The translations under genes were made by a program, and so were the position numbers. From CAYGTK01 sp964352775 (GTDB lineage: Bacteria > Bacteroidota > Bacteroidia > Chitinophagales > CAIOSU01), in the NCBI GenBank assembly GCA_964352775.1, contig CAYGTK010000065.1, forward strand, positions 1 to 18,423: 18,423 nt of DNA, in the 5' to 3' direction. Shown here in pieces: positions 5,917 to 14,171 of this stretch. The notes beneath the pieces are model-generated. The model saw only the letters and a program-made list of their open reading frames with translations, made no database searches and was not told where the DNA came from. The first letter of the stretch is position 1. The number at the start of each line of letters is the position of its first letter.

Positions 5917-8900
5917 TTACAGTTGCCCCAATAGTCTAGCATCTTCTTCTCCACGCGGTTCTATTGCAGGTGGCCTAGCGCGGTCGTCAGTATTTTGTTT
6001 TTCCTTTTTCTTTTGCCTTTTCTCTTGTCGCCGTTCGCGACGCTCTTTAAGTAATGAACGCAAGTCTTTAAGGTCATCGAATTGGCGAGTATAGCTTATA
6101 CCAATACCCGTTTTATTTCGATTACGCTCTTCAAAAACATCATATTCTCCCTTTCGGAATACTTTGGCACGTATTCGTCCATCAGGAGTAATGCTGTATT
6201 GTATTTCGAAATCTCCTGCAATATTATTGTTGCGCTGAGTTTGTCCCTCTTCGCCACCTTCAACATTCTCTTGTCCAAAATCGAAGTTTCCGCCGATGTC
6301 CACGCTTATCCTATCATTAAAGAAGGATTTTGAAAGAGCTAATTGCAATTCCCTGCGACTTTCAAAGTCGTCGGTGCCAACTGCAGTTCCGTCATCTAAT
6401 TCGCTTTGATATTCACGATAATTGATGTCTATTTCTACGTCAGTTACTACCTGCGATATCCAATCACTTAAGTATAAGGATAGCTGATTACTGACGAATT
6501 CACTCACCGTATTGGTAGCACCTTCAGCAAACGTTACATCTGCCCCACCTGTACCTACAGGGTAAACTGGCAAGAATCGATTCAGCACTAAAAGACCTAC
6601 TACTTGCTTATTCAACTCCGTTTGGTCTTGTTTAATTAAGGTCAGCTTGGCGTCAACCGCACTTCGTATTCCAGGGTCAGCATCGGGTACGCTAATATCA
6701 AAATTGATCTGAGGGTCGAGTAACGTACCAGTAATTCTTAGGTATAGATAAACGGGCACTCTAGTTTTAGATCGACCTACGTTATTATTGGTCACCACAT
6801 CTTCAATAAGATCATAAGGTGCAGCACGTAGTCTATAAACTGCATTAATGTTCAAATTGGCATTATAAGGCTCACCAGTCCAAACAATGGAGCTGCCCTG
6901 TTCTATATCGAACTCTTTGTTGATGATATTTTGTAGGGAGAAGGTATAATCCCCGTCATCAACATTATAGGTACCTGCAATTTCTAATTCTCCGAAGTTG
7001 CCTAGTGAGATGTCAAGATTACCATTTCCGATACTTTGAATTACATCACCCTGCTCTTGGCTGAGAATGATGTTAGCCTTAGCATTGTTCTGTATGTCTA
7101 AGTCTAGATCAATACTTAGCGGGCTGCGCTTAGGAACATACTCTAGTTGTTTTTCCTTCTTTTTGGCATCCTTATCAATAAATTGATAGAAACTATACTG
7201 AGCTACATCGCTTGAGCTGGCCACTGGTATGCTTATATCGGTATTCTTGCCTGTAGTTAGCCCTGCATATAACTCAATATCAGTAACAGGACCTTTCAAT
7301 GTAACTATGCCACTTCCATATGCCTTACCATACAGCTGCTCGTTTTGTGCTGCATTGGTGTACATCAGTTGAAAGTTCTTTTCGTTTGGTATGCTGGCGG
7401 TAAGGTCTAAGGCAAAGTCTTTAAAATACTCATGCTCAATACTACCTGAAATGGTTGCTGGGGCACCATCTGGGTCAGTGATATTGAGCTCACCAAGTTC
7501 AATTAGATTTTCCCGAAGCTTTATCACTTCATTATCAAAGTTGTAGGTTACATTGAGAAAGTCGATGCGTATCTCTGCATTATTCACTTTTGCATCACCA
7601 TAAAGAATAGGTTTTTTGAGCGAGCCCAACAGATATAGCTTGCCTGATACATCGCCCCCAAACTTTGTAGTGAAACTAGAAAGGAAAGGTTTTAGAATAC
7701 CTAGTCTGGCCTTATCAGCATCAATGGTGTATCTCATTGTACTATCCTGCCCATCCATAGCGTAGTAACCATATACTTTGAGGGAGTTTCCATTTCCTTG
7801 CAATGAGCCGATACTAGTAATGCGATTAGTTAGTTTATCAAAATAGGTTTTAAGCTCAAGGTCACCTAGAGTATCTTGACTGAACATCAATTCCTCTACA
7901 TTAAGACTAGCGGTAAAAGTGCGTTCTCCCAATACGTCTACGGCTATAGCATTTCCATTGGCTGTTCCTCCAAATGCATATAATGGAGGGGCAGATAGTA
8001 GCGAGGAAACCATGTCGAGCGGAAAGTCTTTAAAGCCTACTTTCAGATTGGTTCTGTCTTCCGTATTCTTAAAGGTGTTGATAGTTATCTTTCGGCCTTG
8101 ATTACTGAACATAAAACTATCAACCACTAAAGTGTTGCTATCTAGATATATATAGCTTCCTCTAGAGATCTTCCAGACTTCGTTCTCTACCACTATTTTT
8201 GAGCGGCTGAGGTTAGCGCTTATATAGCTTAAGTCAGTTTTTAATAAACCTTGAATATCTACTCGGGTGGGTGCATTTGGAGAGAAGACATTTAGCCCAA
8301 AACGAATACTGTCTTCTTTTACAGAAGTGGATATTACCACATTATCGAATAGCTTACTGCCCGCCCTGTTCTTCACCGTATCTGCCTTAACCTGAAGCAA
8401 TACCCTATTATTCACCGTAGATGAGCGTAAACTGATGTTTTGTACCTGATTGCCGCTAACTCTAATATTCTCGATGTTCCCATTAAGCTGAAAGCGGTCA
8501 TTAATACTGTTAAAGTTTCCTGTAATAACACCGTTTTTTATATTCTCTAAGGCAGGGCTAACTAATCGAGTTAGATTTTTAGTGTCGTTTATCCGTACTG
8601 AAAGTTTGAAATTCTGAGGGGCGATACTTTCATCAACATAGCTCCATTTACCTTCTTTCGGTTTAGAATAGTGTTGTAGTACATTAGCTAAAGCGGCGGG
8701 TAACTCCTTAAAAGTGAATCTTCCTGTGATGTCTACTTCTAGTGGGTCTGAGATGAGATTTAGTGTACGTGCAGAGTCAAGCTTGTAAGCGTTCAGTGCT
8801 ATCTTCTTGATCTTATATAAGGTATCATTCTTTGTTATGCGTGTATTATTGATGAATACTGTTCCGTTAATATCATCTAGATCAAAACCTTCAATATCAA

Positions 8901-10785
8901 TATCCATTTTGGTACTTAACACAAAATGATCTTTGGTCAAGTTCATAGCCTTGAGGTCGGCTTTTCCTAAGCGGGCCTTAAATTGAGCTATTGGCAGGGC
9001 TTTTTCTAAGTCAATAGTTCCTTCAAAATCTAAGTCTAAGTTCTCGTCGCGAGCAAATAATGATCCTGCGAATAATTCATCTTTAATATTGCCGCTCACA
9101 GTAATGCTATCGTAAGTATATCCTTTAAGGCTTAGGCTACTTATTACACCGTCAAGTTTTGTATCAACATCTTTTAGCTTAGTTCCTTTTCCTTTGATGT
9201 TTGTTTTTAAGGTGACAGGGCCTAAAAGTTCAGGTTTAGCAGTCCATGCTCCTAGGTCGAATTGATCTGCTTCAAATATTCCTGAATAACTAGCTATTCT
9301 TGTTTTTTGGTCTATTTTGAAGTTAATATCTGAACTAACACTACCTATTTGAGTGTAAAGCTCGCCATCTGCTACAAAGTCACTTATGAAACCTATGAAC
9401 TCACCAGAGAAGCGAACTGTGCCTAATGAGGCCGCATTTTTGGGATAGTTTATATGTGGATATATACGCTTGGCATCACTTATATCGGTCTTCAATCTAT
9501 CTATCTCAAATTCGATAAATGTTTCGTTGAATTTGGGTAAACCAGTTAAGCTGAAATCTCCCTTGAATGAAGAATTCCTTCCTAATCCCATAACTAGGTT
9601 ACGCCCTTTAAGTTTACTTACAGGGCCGCGAACCACACCATCTAAAGTGATGGTATTGTGTTCTATTTTGTCTAGACTTTTAGCAAAGTAATTAATGTCT
9701 TTCATACTCAATTTGGCATTGTTGAATTCGCCACGCATGCGCACATTATCCAAAAAGAACTGAAAGTGAGAGAAGTTATCATAGAACATCCCAAAATAGT
9801 TGGTGATGTTACTATTGGGTGTTTGTAGTACTAGGTCACGACACTCTATTCGGTGTTGCGAAACAATAGCATTAGATTGTAAGCTTTCTATCTGGAAACC
9901 ACTCTTTTCTTTAGCCGATAGTTTTTCTACAGTAGCAAAAAGGGTGTCTTTTACCACCTGCAGATCGGTCATTGTTACATTAATATCTGATACCAATAAG
10001 TCCGTAAAATCAATGCCATCAGGTTTTTTCGGTTTACACTCATCCAGTAAACGGAATTCAGAATCGGACAACTGAACGATATTAACATTTATCTTCCAAT
10101 TGCCAGTATTCAGTTCTTCTACCCCTTCGGTTAATACCTTTTCCTTATCTACAGGTTCGCTGTATTTATGGTAGAAGAACTTGGTACCGTAAAGCTTTAA
10201 GAATTCTATATCAACTACCCCGCCTTTTAGGTCTACTTCGTTCATCACTAAGTCTAGCTGCTTTAGGTCACCTTCATAAGCTACTTCTTTCACGTCATCT
10301 CGGTAATCAAAGTCTAATCCTTGAAACTTGATGTTATTGATCTTTATTTCCCAAGGTTCATTATTACCAGTTTGCTTGGTAACTGTTGTGTCTTTTGGCC
10401 CTCCTAAAAAGTCGTAGTTAAACGTATTATCTCCAGCTTCGCGATACAGGTTGACTCGTACGTCGCTCAATTCTGCATAACGTAATTCCACTTCTTTTTG
10501 GAAGAAACTACGCAATTTGAATTTCACATGAGCTAACCCCGCATAGAGCAGTGTGTCGCCCTGTTGATCTTCAATGTACAGTTGTTCAAGGTATATTCTA
10601 CGGAAGAATTTGATGTCTACTTTACCTATTTCCACCTTCGTGTTTAGTTGGGTAGAAACGATATTGGTCACTCGCTTTGTGATATAGGTTTGTACACTAG
10701 GTATCTGCACCAAGAAATACATGGAGACTAAAGCCATAAAGATGACCAATAGTAAAGCGAGCGATATTTTATAGAGTCTGCGCAA
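5917..10785 (-). CDS. tamB: TamB-family translocation/assembly module protein
   Basis: This very large protein of 1622 residues belongs to the AsmA/TamB group. These proteins span the periplasm as a long hydrophobic beta groove; TamB acts with a BamA-type partner in envelope assembly and is implicated in phospholipid transport to the outer membrane. There is one N-terminal membrane segment at about residues 8-28, followed by the AsmA-like opening (VQTYITKRVTNIVSTQLNTKVEIGKVDIKFF spans roughly 33-63). The long middle is repetitive beta-strand sequence. The conserved TamB C-terminal domain covers roughly 1030-1470 and includes the hallmark SSIVWTGEPYNANLNINAVY near 1300. A Lys/Arg-rich tail (RRERRQEKRQKKKEKQ, about 1580-1596) follows and is unusual for an outer-membrane-proximal end. 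Length is usual for Bacteroidota members. It diverges from tsaD across 64 bases. Confidence 0.9.
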   Translation of the reverse strand: MRRLYKISLALLLVIFMALVSMYFLVQIPSVQTYITKRVTNIVSTQLNTKVEIGKVDIKFFRRIYLEQLYIEDQQGDTLLYAGLAHVKFKLRSFFQKEVELRYAELSDVRVNLYREAGDNTFNYDFLGGPKDTTVTKQTGNNEPWEIKINNIKFQGLDFDYRDDVKEVAYEGDLKQLDLVMNEVDLKGGVVDIEFLKLYGTKFFYHKYSEPVDKEKVLTEGVEELNTGNWKINVNIVQLSDSEFRLLDECKPKKPDGIDFTDLLVSDINVTMTDLQVVKDTLFATVEKLSAKEKSGFQIESLQSNAIVSQHRIECRDLVLQTPNSNITNYFGMFYDNFSHFQFFLDNVRMRGEFNNAKLSMKDINYFAKSLDKIEHNTITLDGVVRGPVSKLKGRNLVMGLGRNSSFKGDFSLTGLPKFNETFIEFEIDRLKTDISDAKRIYPHINYPKNAASLGTVRFSGEFIGFISDFVADGELYTQIGSVSSDINFKIDQKTRIASYSGIFEADQFDLGAWTAKPELLGPVTLKTNIKGKGTKLKDVDTKLDGVISSLSLKGYTYDSITVSGNIKDELFAGSLFARDENLDLDFEGTIDLEKALPIAQFKARLGKADLKAMNLTKDHFVLSTKMDIDIEGFDLDDINGTVFINNTRITKNDTLYKIKKIALNAYKLDSARTLNLISDPLEVDITGRFTFKELPAALANVLQHYSKPKEGKWSYVDESIAPQNFKLSVRINDTKNLTRLVSPALENIKNGVITGNFNSINDRFQLNGNIENIRVSGNQVQNISLRSSTVNNRVLLQVKADTVKNRAGSKLFDNVVISTSVKEDSIRFGLNVFSPNAPTRVDIQGLLKTDLSYISANLSRSKIVVENEVWKISRGSYIYLDSNTLVVDSFMFSNQGRKITINTFKNTEDRTNLKVGFKDFPLDMVSSLLSAPPLYAFGGTANGNAIAVDVLGERTFTASLNVEELMFSQDTLGDLELKTYFDKLTNRITSIGSLQGNGNSLKVYGYYAMDGQDSTMRYTIDADKARLGILKPFLSSFTTKFGGDVSGKLYLLGSLKKPILYGDAKVNNAEIRIDFLNVTYNFDNEVIKLRENLIELGELNITDPDGAPATISGSIEHEYFKDFALDLTASIPNEKNFQLMYTNAAQNEQLYGKAYGSGIVTLKGPVTDIELYAGLTTGKNTDISIPVASSSDVAQYSFYQFIDKDAKKKEKQLEYVPKRSPLSIDLDLDIQNNAKANIILSQEQGDVIQSIGNGNLDISLGNFGELEIAGTYNVDDGDYTFSLQNIINKEFDIEQGSSIVWTGEPYNANLNINAVYRLRAAPYDLIEDVVTNNNVGRSKTRVPVYLYLRITGTLLDPQINFDISVPDADPGIRSAVDAKLTLIKQDQTELNKQVVGLLVLNRFLPVYPVGTGGADVTFAEGATNTVSEFVSNQLSLYLSDWISQVVTDVEIDINYREYQSELDDGTAVGTDDFESRRELQLALSKSFFNDRISVDIGGNFDFGQENVEGGEEGQTQRNNNIAGDFEIQYSITPDGRIRAKVFRKGEYDVFEERNRNKTGIGISYTRQFDDLKDLRSLLKERRERRQEKRQKKKEKQNTDDRARPPAIEPRGEEDARLLGQL

Positions 10786-10810
10786 AAACCGTTTATCCTA
10801 GCTACTTTTG
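10777..10810 (+). promoter_or_regulatory. Putative tsaD promoter
   Basis: TACTTTTG (10803-10810) is an exact match to TAnnTTTG. TCTG at 10777-10780, 22 bases upstream, is a weak -33 candidate and overlaps the first codons of tamB. Transcription would begin near 10817, giving a leader of about 30 bases. Confidence 0.5.
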
Positions 10811-10821
10811 TAGCCAATTAG

Positions 10822-10848
10822 CAAAATTAACCATAATAAAGCCACCAA
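10822..10848 (-). promoter_or_regulatory. Putative tamB promoter
   Basis: On the minus strand TAATTTTG (10829-10822) is an exact TAnnTTTG match, with TTG at 10848-10846 upstream. The 16-base spacing is on the short side. It would transcribe away from tsaD and overlaps the tsaD promoter region. Confidence 0.45.
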
Positions 10849-10849
10849 C

Positions 10850-11860
10850 TTGGCTGATATCAACATACTAGCTATAGAATCTTCCTGTGATGATACAGCT
10901 GCAGCGGTACTTCATAATGGCAAAGTTCTTGCCAATTTAGTAGCCAGCCAGGCAGTACATGAGGCTTATGGGGGTATTGTTCCCGAACTGGCTTCGCGAG
11001 CGCACATGCAAAATATCGTTCCGGTGGTAGATCAGGCCTTGAAACAAGCAGGTATACCGAAAGAAAACCTAAGCGCAGTAGCCTTTACAAAAGGGCCAGG
11101 TTTGATAGGCTCATTGTTAGTAGGATCTACTTTTGCTAAGAGTATGGCTTTGGGGTTAAAGATCCCGATAATTGGTGTGAATCACATGCGGGCACATGTG
11201 TTGGCTCATTTTATTGATGAACCAAAGCCACAGTTGCCTTTTTTATGCCTCACCGTTTCTGGTGGACATACTCAGATAGTATTGGTTCGCGACCACTTAG
11301 ACATGGAGGTAATAGGTGAAACTATAGACGATGCTGCAGGTGAGGCTTTTGATAAAACAGCTAAAATGCTTGGCTTACCCTATCCTGGTGGGCCACTAAT
11401 TGATAAGAACGCCAAACTAGGTAACCCCGATAAATTTAAGTTTGCAGAGCCGAATGTGCCAGATCTGAATTACAGTTTCAGTGGTGTGAAAACATCGGTG
11501 TTGTACTTTATTCAAAAGCAGGTGAAAGAAGACCCTAACTTTATAGAAAATAACCTGAACGACATTTGTGCCGGTATCCAAAAAGCCATCATCAATACGC
11601 TGATGAAGAAGCTGAAGAAAGCTGCCAAGCAAACGGGAATAAAACATGTTGCTATAGCTGGAGGAGTTTCTGCTAACAGTGGTTTAAGAGAAACGCTTCA
11701 AGTTACTGGTGAGCAATTGGGCTGGGAAACCTTTATCCCAAAATTTGAATACTGTACCGACAATGCAGCGATGATCGGTATAACTGCGCACTATCAATAT
11801 CTTGCTGGCGACTTCGCAGATCAAACTTTAACGCCAATTGCACGACTTAAACTTTCGTAA
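10850..11860 (+). CDS. tsaD: tRNA threonylcarbamoyladenosine synthase subunit TsaD
   Basis: TsaD transfers the threonylcarbamoyl group to A37 of ANN-reading tRNAs, working with TsaB and TsaE. The 336 residues follow the family closely: ILAIESSCDDT at 7-16, VPELASRAHMQNI, and the metal-binding HMRAH (His112, His116). SGGHTQIV, DDAAGEAFDKTAKMLGLPYPGGP and YSFSGVKT come next, then AGGVSANSGLR, and TDNAAMIG with Asp304 as third metal ligand. The start is a TTG at 10850. There is no in-frame ATG or GTG before an upstream stop at 10811, and the residue after it begins the conserved N-terminus at the expected distance, so TTG is the best choice. TsaB and TsaE are not in this window. Confidence 0.96.
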   Translation: MADINILAIESSCDDTAAAVLHNGKVLANLVASQAVHEAYGGIVPELASRAHMQNIVPVVDQALKQAGIPKENLSAVAFTKGPGLIGSLLVGSTFAKSMALGLKIPIIGVNHMRAHVLAHFIDEPKPQLPFLCLTVSGGHTQIVLVRDHLDMEVIGETIDDAAGEAFDKTAKMLGLPYPGGPLIDKNAKLGNPDKFKFAEPNVPDLNYSFSGVKTSVLYFIQKQVKEDPNFIENNLNDICAGIQKAIINTLMKKLKKAAKQTGIKHVAIAGGVSANSGLRETLQVTGEQLGWETFIPKFEYCTDNAAMIGITAHYQYLAGDFADQTLTPIARLKLS

Positions 11861-11912
11861 GCTTTTTGGGTTTATATTTTGATAAATATCCTTAACATAC
11901 TCACTTATTTTC

Positions 11913-14162
11913 ATGAAAAAGATAGTACTATACACTATTGCAGCTCTAGCTGTATTGGCAGGAACCTTACAATCATTTACTAGCGGAGCTCCAACAGGCC
12001 GAACAGGGGGCTTGGGTGAAAGCACTTGTATTTCTTGCCATGCCGGCTCGGCATTAAATTCAGGACCAGGTAGCGTAAGCTTTGCTATAGCTGGAAGCCC
12101 AACGCAACTGGTTGGCGGGCAGACTTATGACGTAACTATTACCATGAACCAAACTGGCCGTTCTAAATTCGGTTTCGAGATAAAATCAGTAGATGCTGGT
12201 AATACTCAATCGGGTACTTTCACCTTGCCTAATAGCACAGAATTTCAGATAAGAAATTCAGCGAGCAAACAATACGTTACCCACCGTTCTACTGGTACTG
12301 CTGGAACAAATACCCGTTCATGGACTTTTCAATGGATGGCACCTAATAATCCTACGGGCGATGTAGGCTTTTATTTCGCTGGATTGGCTGCTAATGGAAG
12401 TGGAAGCTCAGGTGATAACACATACGCTTCTAGTGTCACATTCCCTTTTCAAGCTTTACCTGCTATTGATGCTGACTTCACTCAAAGCGCAAATGCAGTA
12501 TGTGTAGGCGATACCATTACCTATACGAATGCATCTACAGGAACTATTACAGACTACAACTGGAACTTTGGTGCTGATGCAGATCCTGCATCAGCAGTAG
12601 GTGTAGGGCCACACCGAGTGGTTTATGCTTCTTCAGGAGCAAAAATGGTGTCATTGACTATAGATGATGGCAACCAAACTGATATGGAGAATAAGATGAA
12701 TACTACCATTAATGCTTTGCCTGCGGCAAATGCAGGTGCAGATGTTACTATTTGTGTGGGAGGTTCAGCTCAGTTGATGGCTAGTGGTGGCACAAGCTAC
12801 CTGTGGCAACCAACTTCCACATTAGACGATAGTACTTCTTCTTCTCCCATAGCATCACCTACAACTAACTCTGTATATAGTGTTGCAGTTACTGATGCTA
12901 ATGGATGTTCTGCTTCTGATGATGTTCTGGTAAGCGTAAGTACAGGCTTAACTATTGCTTTAAGTGGTGATACGGCTATTTGTGAAGGCGATAGCACTCA
13001 GTTAGTAGCTACAGGTGCTGCCAGTTATTCTTGGTCGCCATCAACTGGGCTGGATGACCCCAATTCCTTTTCTCCATTTGCTAACCCGACTACTACCACT
13101 ACGTATACTGTAATAGGTCAAGGTGGTGTTTGTGCAGATACGCAGCAGATAACGGTAAATGTTCAGCCGGCTATTTCGTTAACCGCTAGTAACGATACCA
13201 CTATATGCTTTGACGGATGTGCTACATTATCAGTTTCTGGTGCCGATACTTACTCTTGGTCGCCAGGTATTTACCTTAACGATAGTACATTGATAAACCC
13301 TATAGCCATGGGGGTTAAGAGCACCATATTTACAGTTACGGGTACTACATTTAACTGCCGAGCTAGTGAAACCGTAGTGCTAACCGTTCAAGATTCTTTG
13401 ATTACCACTATTTCGCCTAGTGATACTATCTGTGAGGGCGATCAGATCACTCTTAGCTCTAGTTCACAAAACGGGGGTAGTTTTTCGTGGTCTCCTGCGA
13501 CAAGTTTAGATGATGCTACTGCTAGTTCTCCAGTAGCTTCTCCTACTTCTTCAACTACCTATGAAGTAGCAATAGCTCAAGGAGTATGTGTAGATACATT
13601 AGAGACTATTGTTAATGTAGAGCCAAGAGGCGCAGGGCAAGTTTCTTTTCAAGATACCTCTCTATCTTACCTTGGGTCTAGTATTTCACCTTTTCAGTTG
13701 TCTGCTTCAGGTGGTAGTTCGTATTTGTGGTCTCCAAATAAAGGGTTAGATGATTCGACAAGTTCAAGTCCAACTATTGTTACCGATGGTGATATAATTG
13801 GTTTGAATAGTGGTGATACGCTTACTTATACTGTGTTTATACTTGGGAATAATTGTATAGATACACTTAACGTTAGACTAGTTTTAAGCGAACAGGTTTC
13901 CGTGCGAGAATCTATTGGTGTAACAGATCTTATTCTTTATCCTAACCCACTTAGTGGTAATAAATTAACAGTTCAATTACCTAACTATCAAGAGAGTTGG
14001 ACCATCACATTACATGGTTTAGATGGTACACAGTATGAATTGTTGTCAGAGGAAACTGGTTCAGTTAAGCAGATCAATATGCCTGAATTTCCCTCCGGTC
14101 TTTACATTATAGAGGCTAAGAGTAATACTATCATTGCTCGTACTAAGCTGCTAATTCCGTAG
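11913..14162 (+). CDS. T9SS-secreted CxxCH (choice-of-anchor V), PKD and Ig-repeat protein
   Basis: This is a secreted multidomain protein of 749 residues. A signal peptide (about 1-22) is followed by SGAPTGRTGGLGEST and CISCH (39-43), a c-type haem-binding motif. This is the layout of the Bacteroidota 'choice-of-anchor V' / reelin-like domain, which extends to about 178. A PKD-like domain covers about 186-267 (TNASTGTITDYNWNFG). Five related Ig-like modules of about 75 residues follow (266-657). The C-terminus (673-749) is a type A T9SS sorting domain (LILYPNPLSGNKLTVQLP, ending TKLLIP), which directs export and surface attachment or release. The CxxCH could carry haem, or the Cys pair could be disulfide-bonded; the sequence does not decide. 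It lies 9 bases upstream of a second T9SS cargo and is very likely co-transcribed with it. Confidence 0.85.
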   Translation: MKKIVLYTIAALAVLAGTLQSFTSGAPTGRTGGLGESTCISCHAGSALNSGPGSVSFAIAGSPTQLVGGQTYDVTITMNQTGRSKFGFEIKSVDAGNTQSGTFTLPNSTEFQIRNSASKQYVTHRSTGTAGTNTRSWTFQWMAPNNPTGDVGFYFAGLAANGSGSSGDNTYASSVTFPFQALPAIDADFTQSANAVCVGDTITYTNASTGTITDYNWNFGADADPASAVGVGPHRVVYASSGAKMVSLTIDDGNQTDMENKMNTTINALPAANAGADVTICVGGSAQLMASGGTSYLWQPTSTLDDSTSSSPIASPTTNSVYSVAVTDANGCSASDDVLVSVSTGLTIALSGDTAICEGDSTQLVATGAASYSWSPSTGLDDPNSFSPFANPTTTTTYTVIGQGGVCADTQQITVNVQPAISLTASNDTTICFDGCATLSVSGADTYSWSPGIYLNDSTLINPIAMGVKSTIFTVTGTTFNCRASETVVLTVQDSLITTISPSDTICEGDQITLSSSSQNGGSFSWSPATSLDDATASSPVASPTSSTTYEVAIAQGVCVDTLETIVNVEPRGAGQVSFQDTSLSYLGSSISPFQLSASGGSSYLWSPNKGLDDSTSSSPTIVTDGDIIGLNSGDTLTYTVFILGNNCIDTLNVRLVLSEQVSVRESIGVTDLILYPNPLSGNKLTVQLPNYQESWTITLHGLDGTQYELLSEETGSVKQINMPEFPSGLYIIEAKSNTIIARTKLLIP
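12708..13883 (+). repeat. Five tandem Ig-like modules encoded in the CxxCH/PKD protein
   Basis: Within residues 266-657 the same pattern recurs about every 75 residues: a Cys-x-Gly-Asp start (TICVGG, AICEGD, TICFDG, TICEGD), then SxSWSPSTGLDD-like text, SPxASPTTxTTYxV, and a second Cys near the end. The tryptophan segments begin near residues 298, 374, 449, 526 and 606. The last copy has lost the first Cys region and the SPxASP ending. Protein similarity is clear while the DNA copies have diverged, so this is an old duplication, not recent slippage. Confidence 0.8.
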
Positions 14163-14171
14163 CTTTAAACT

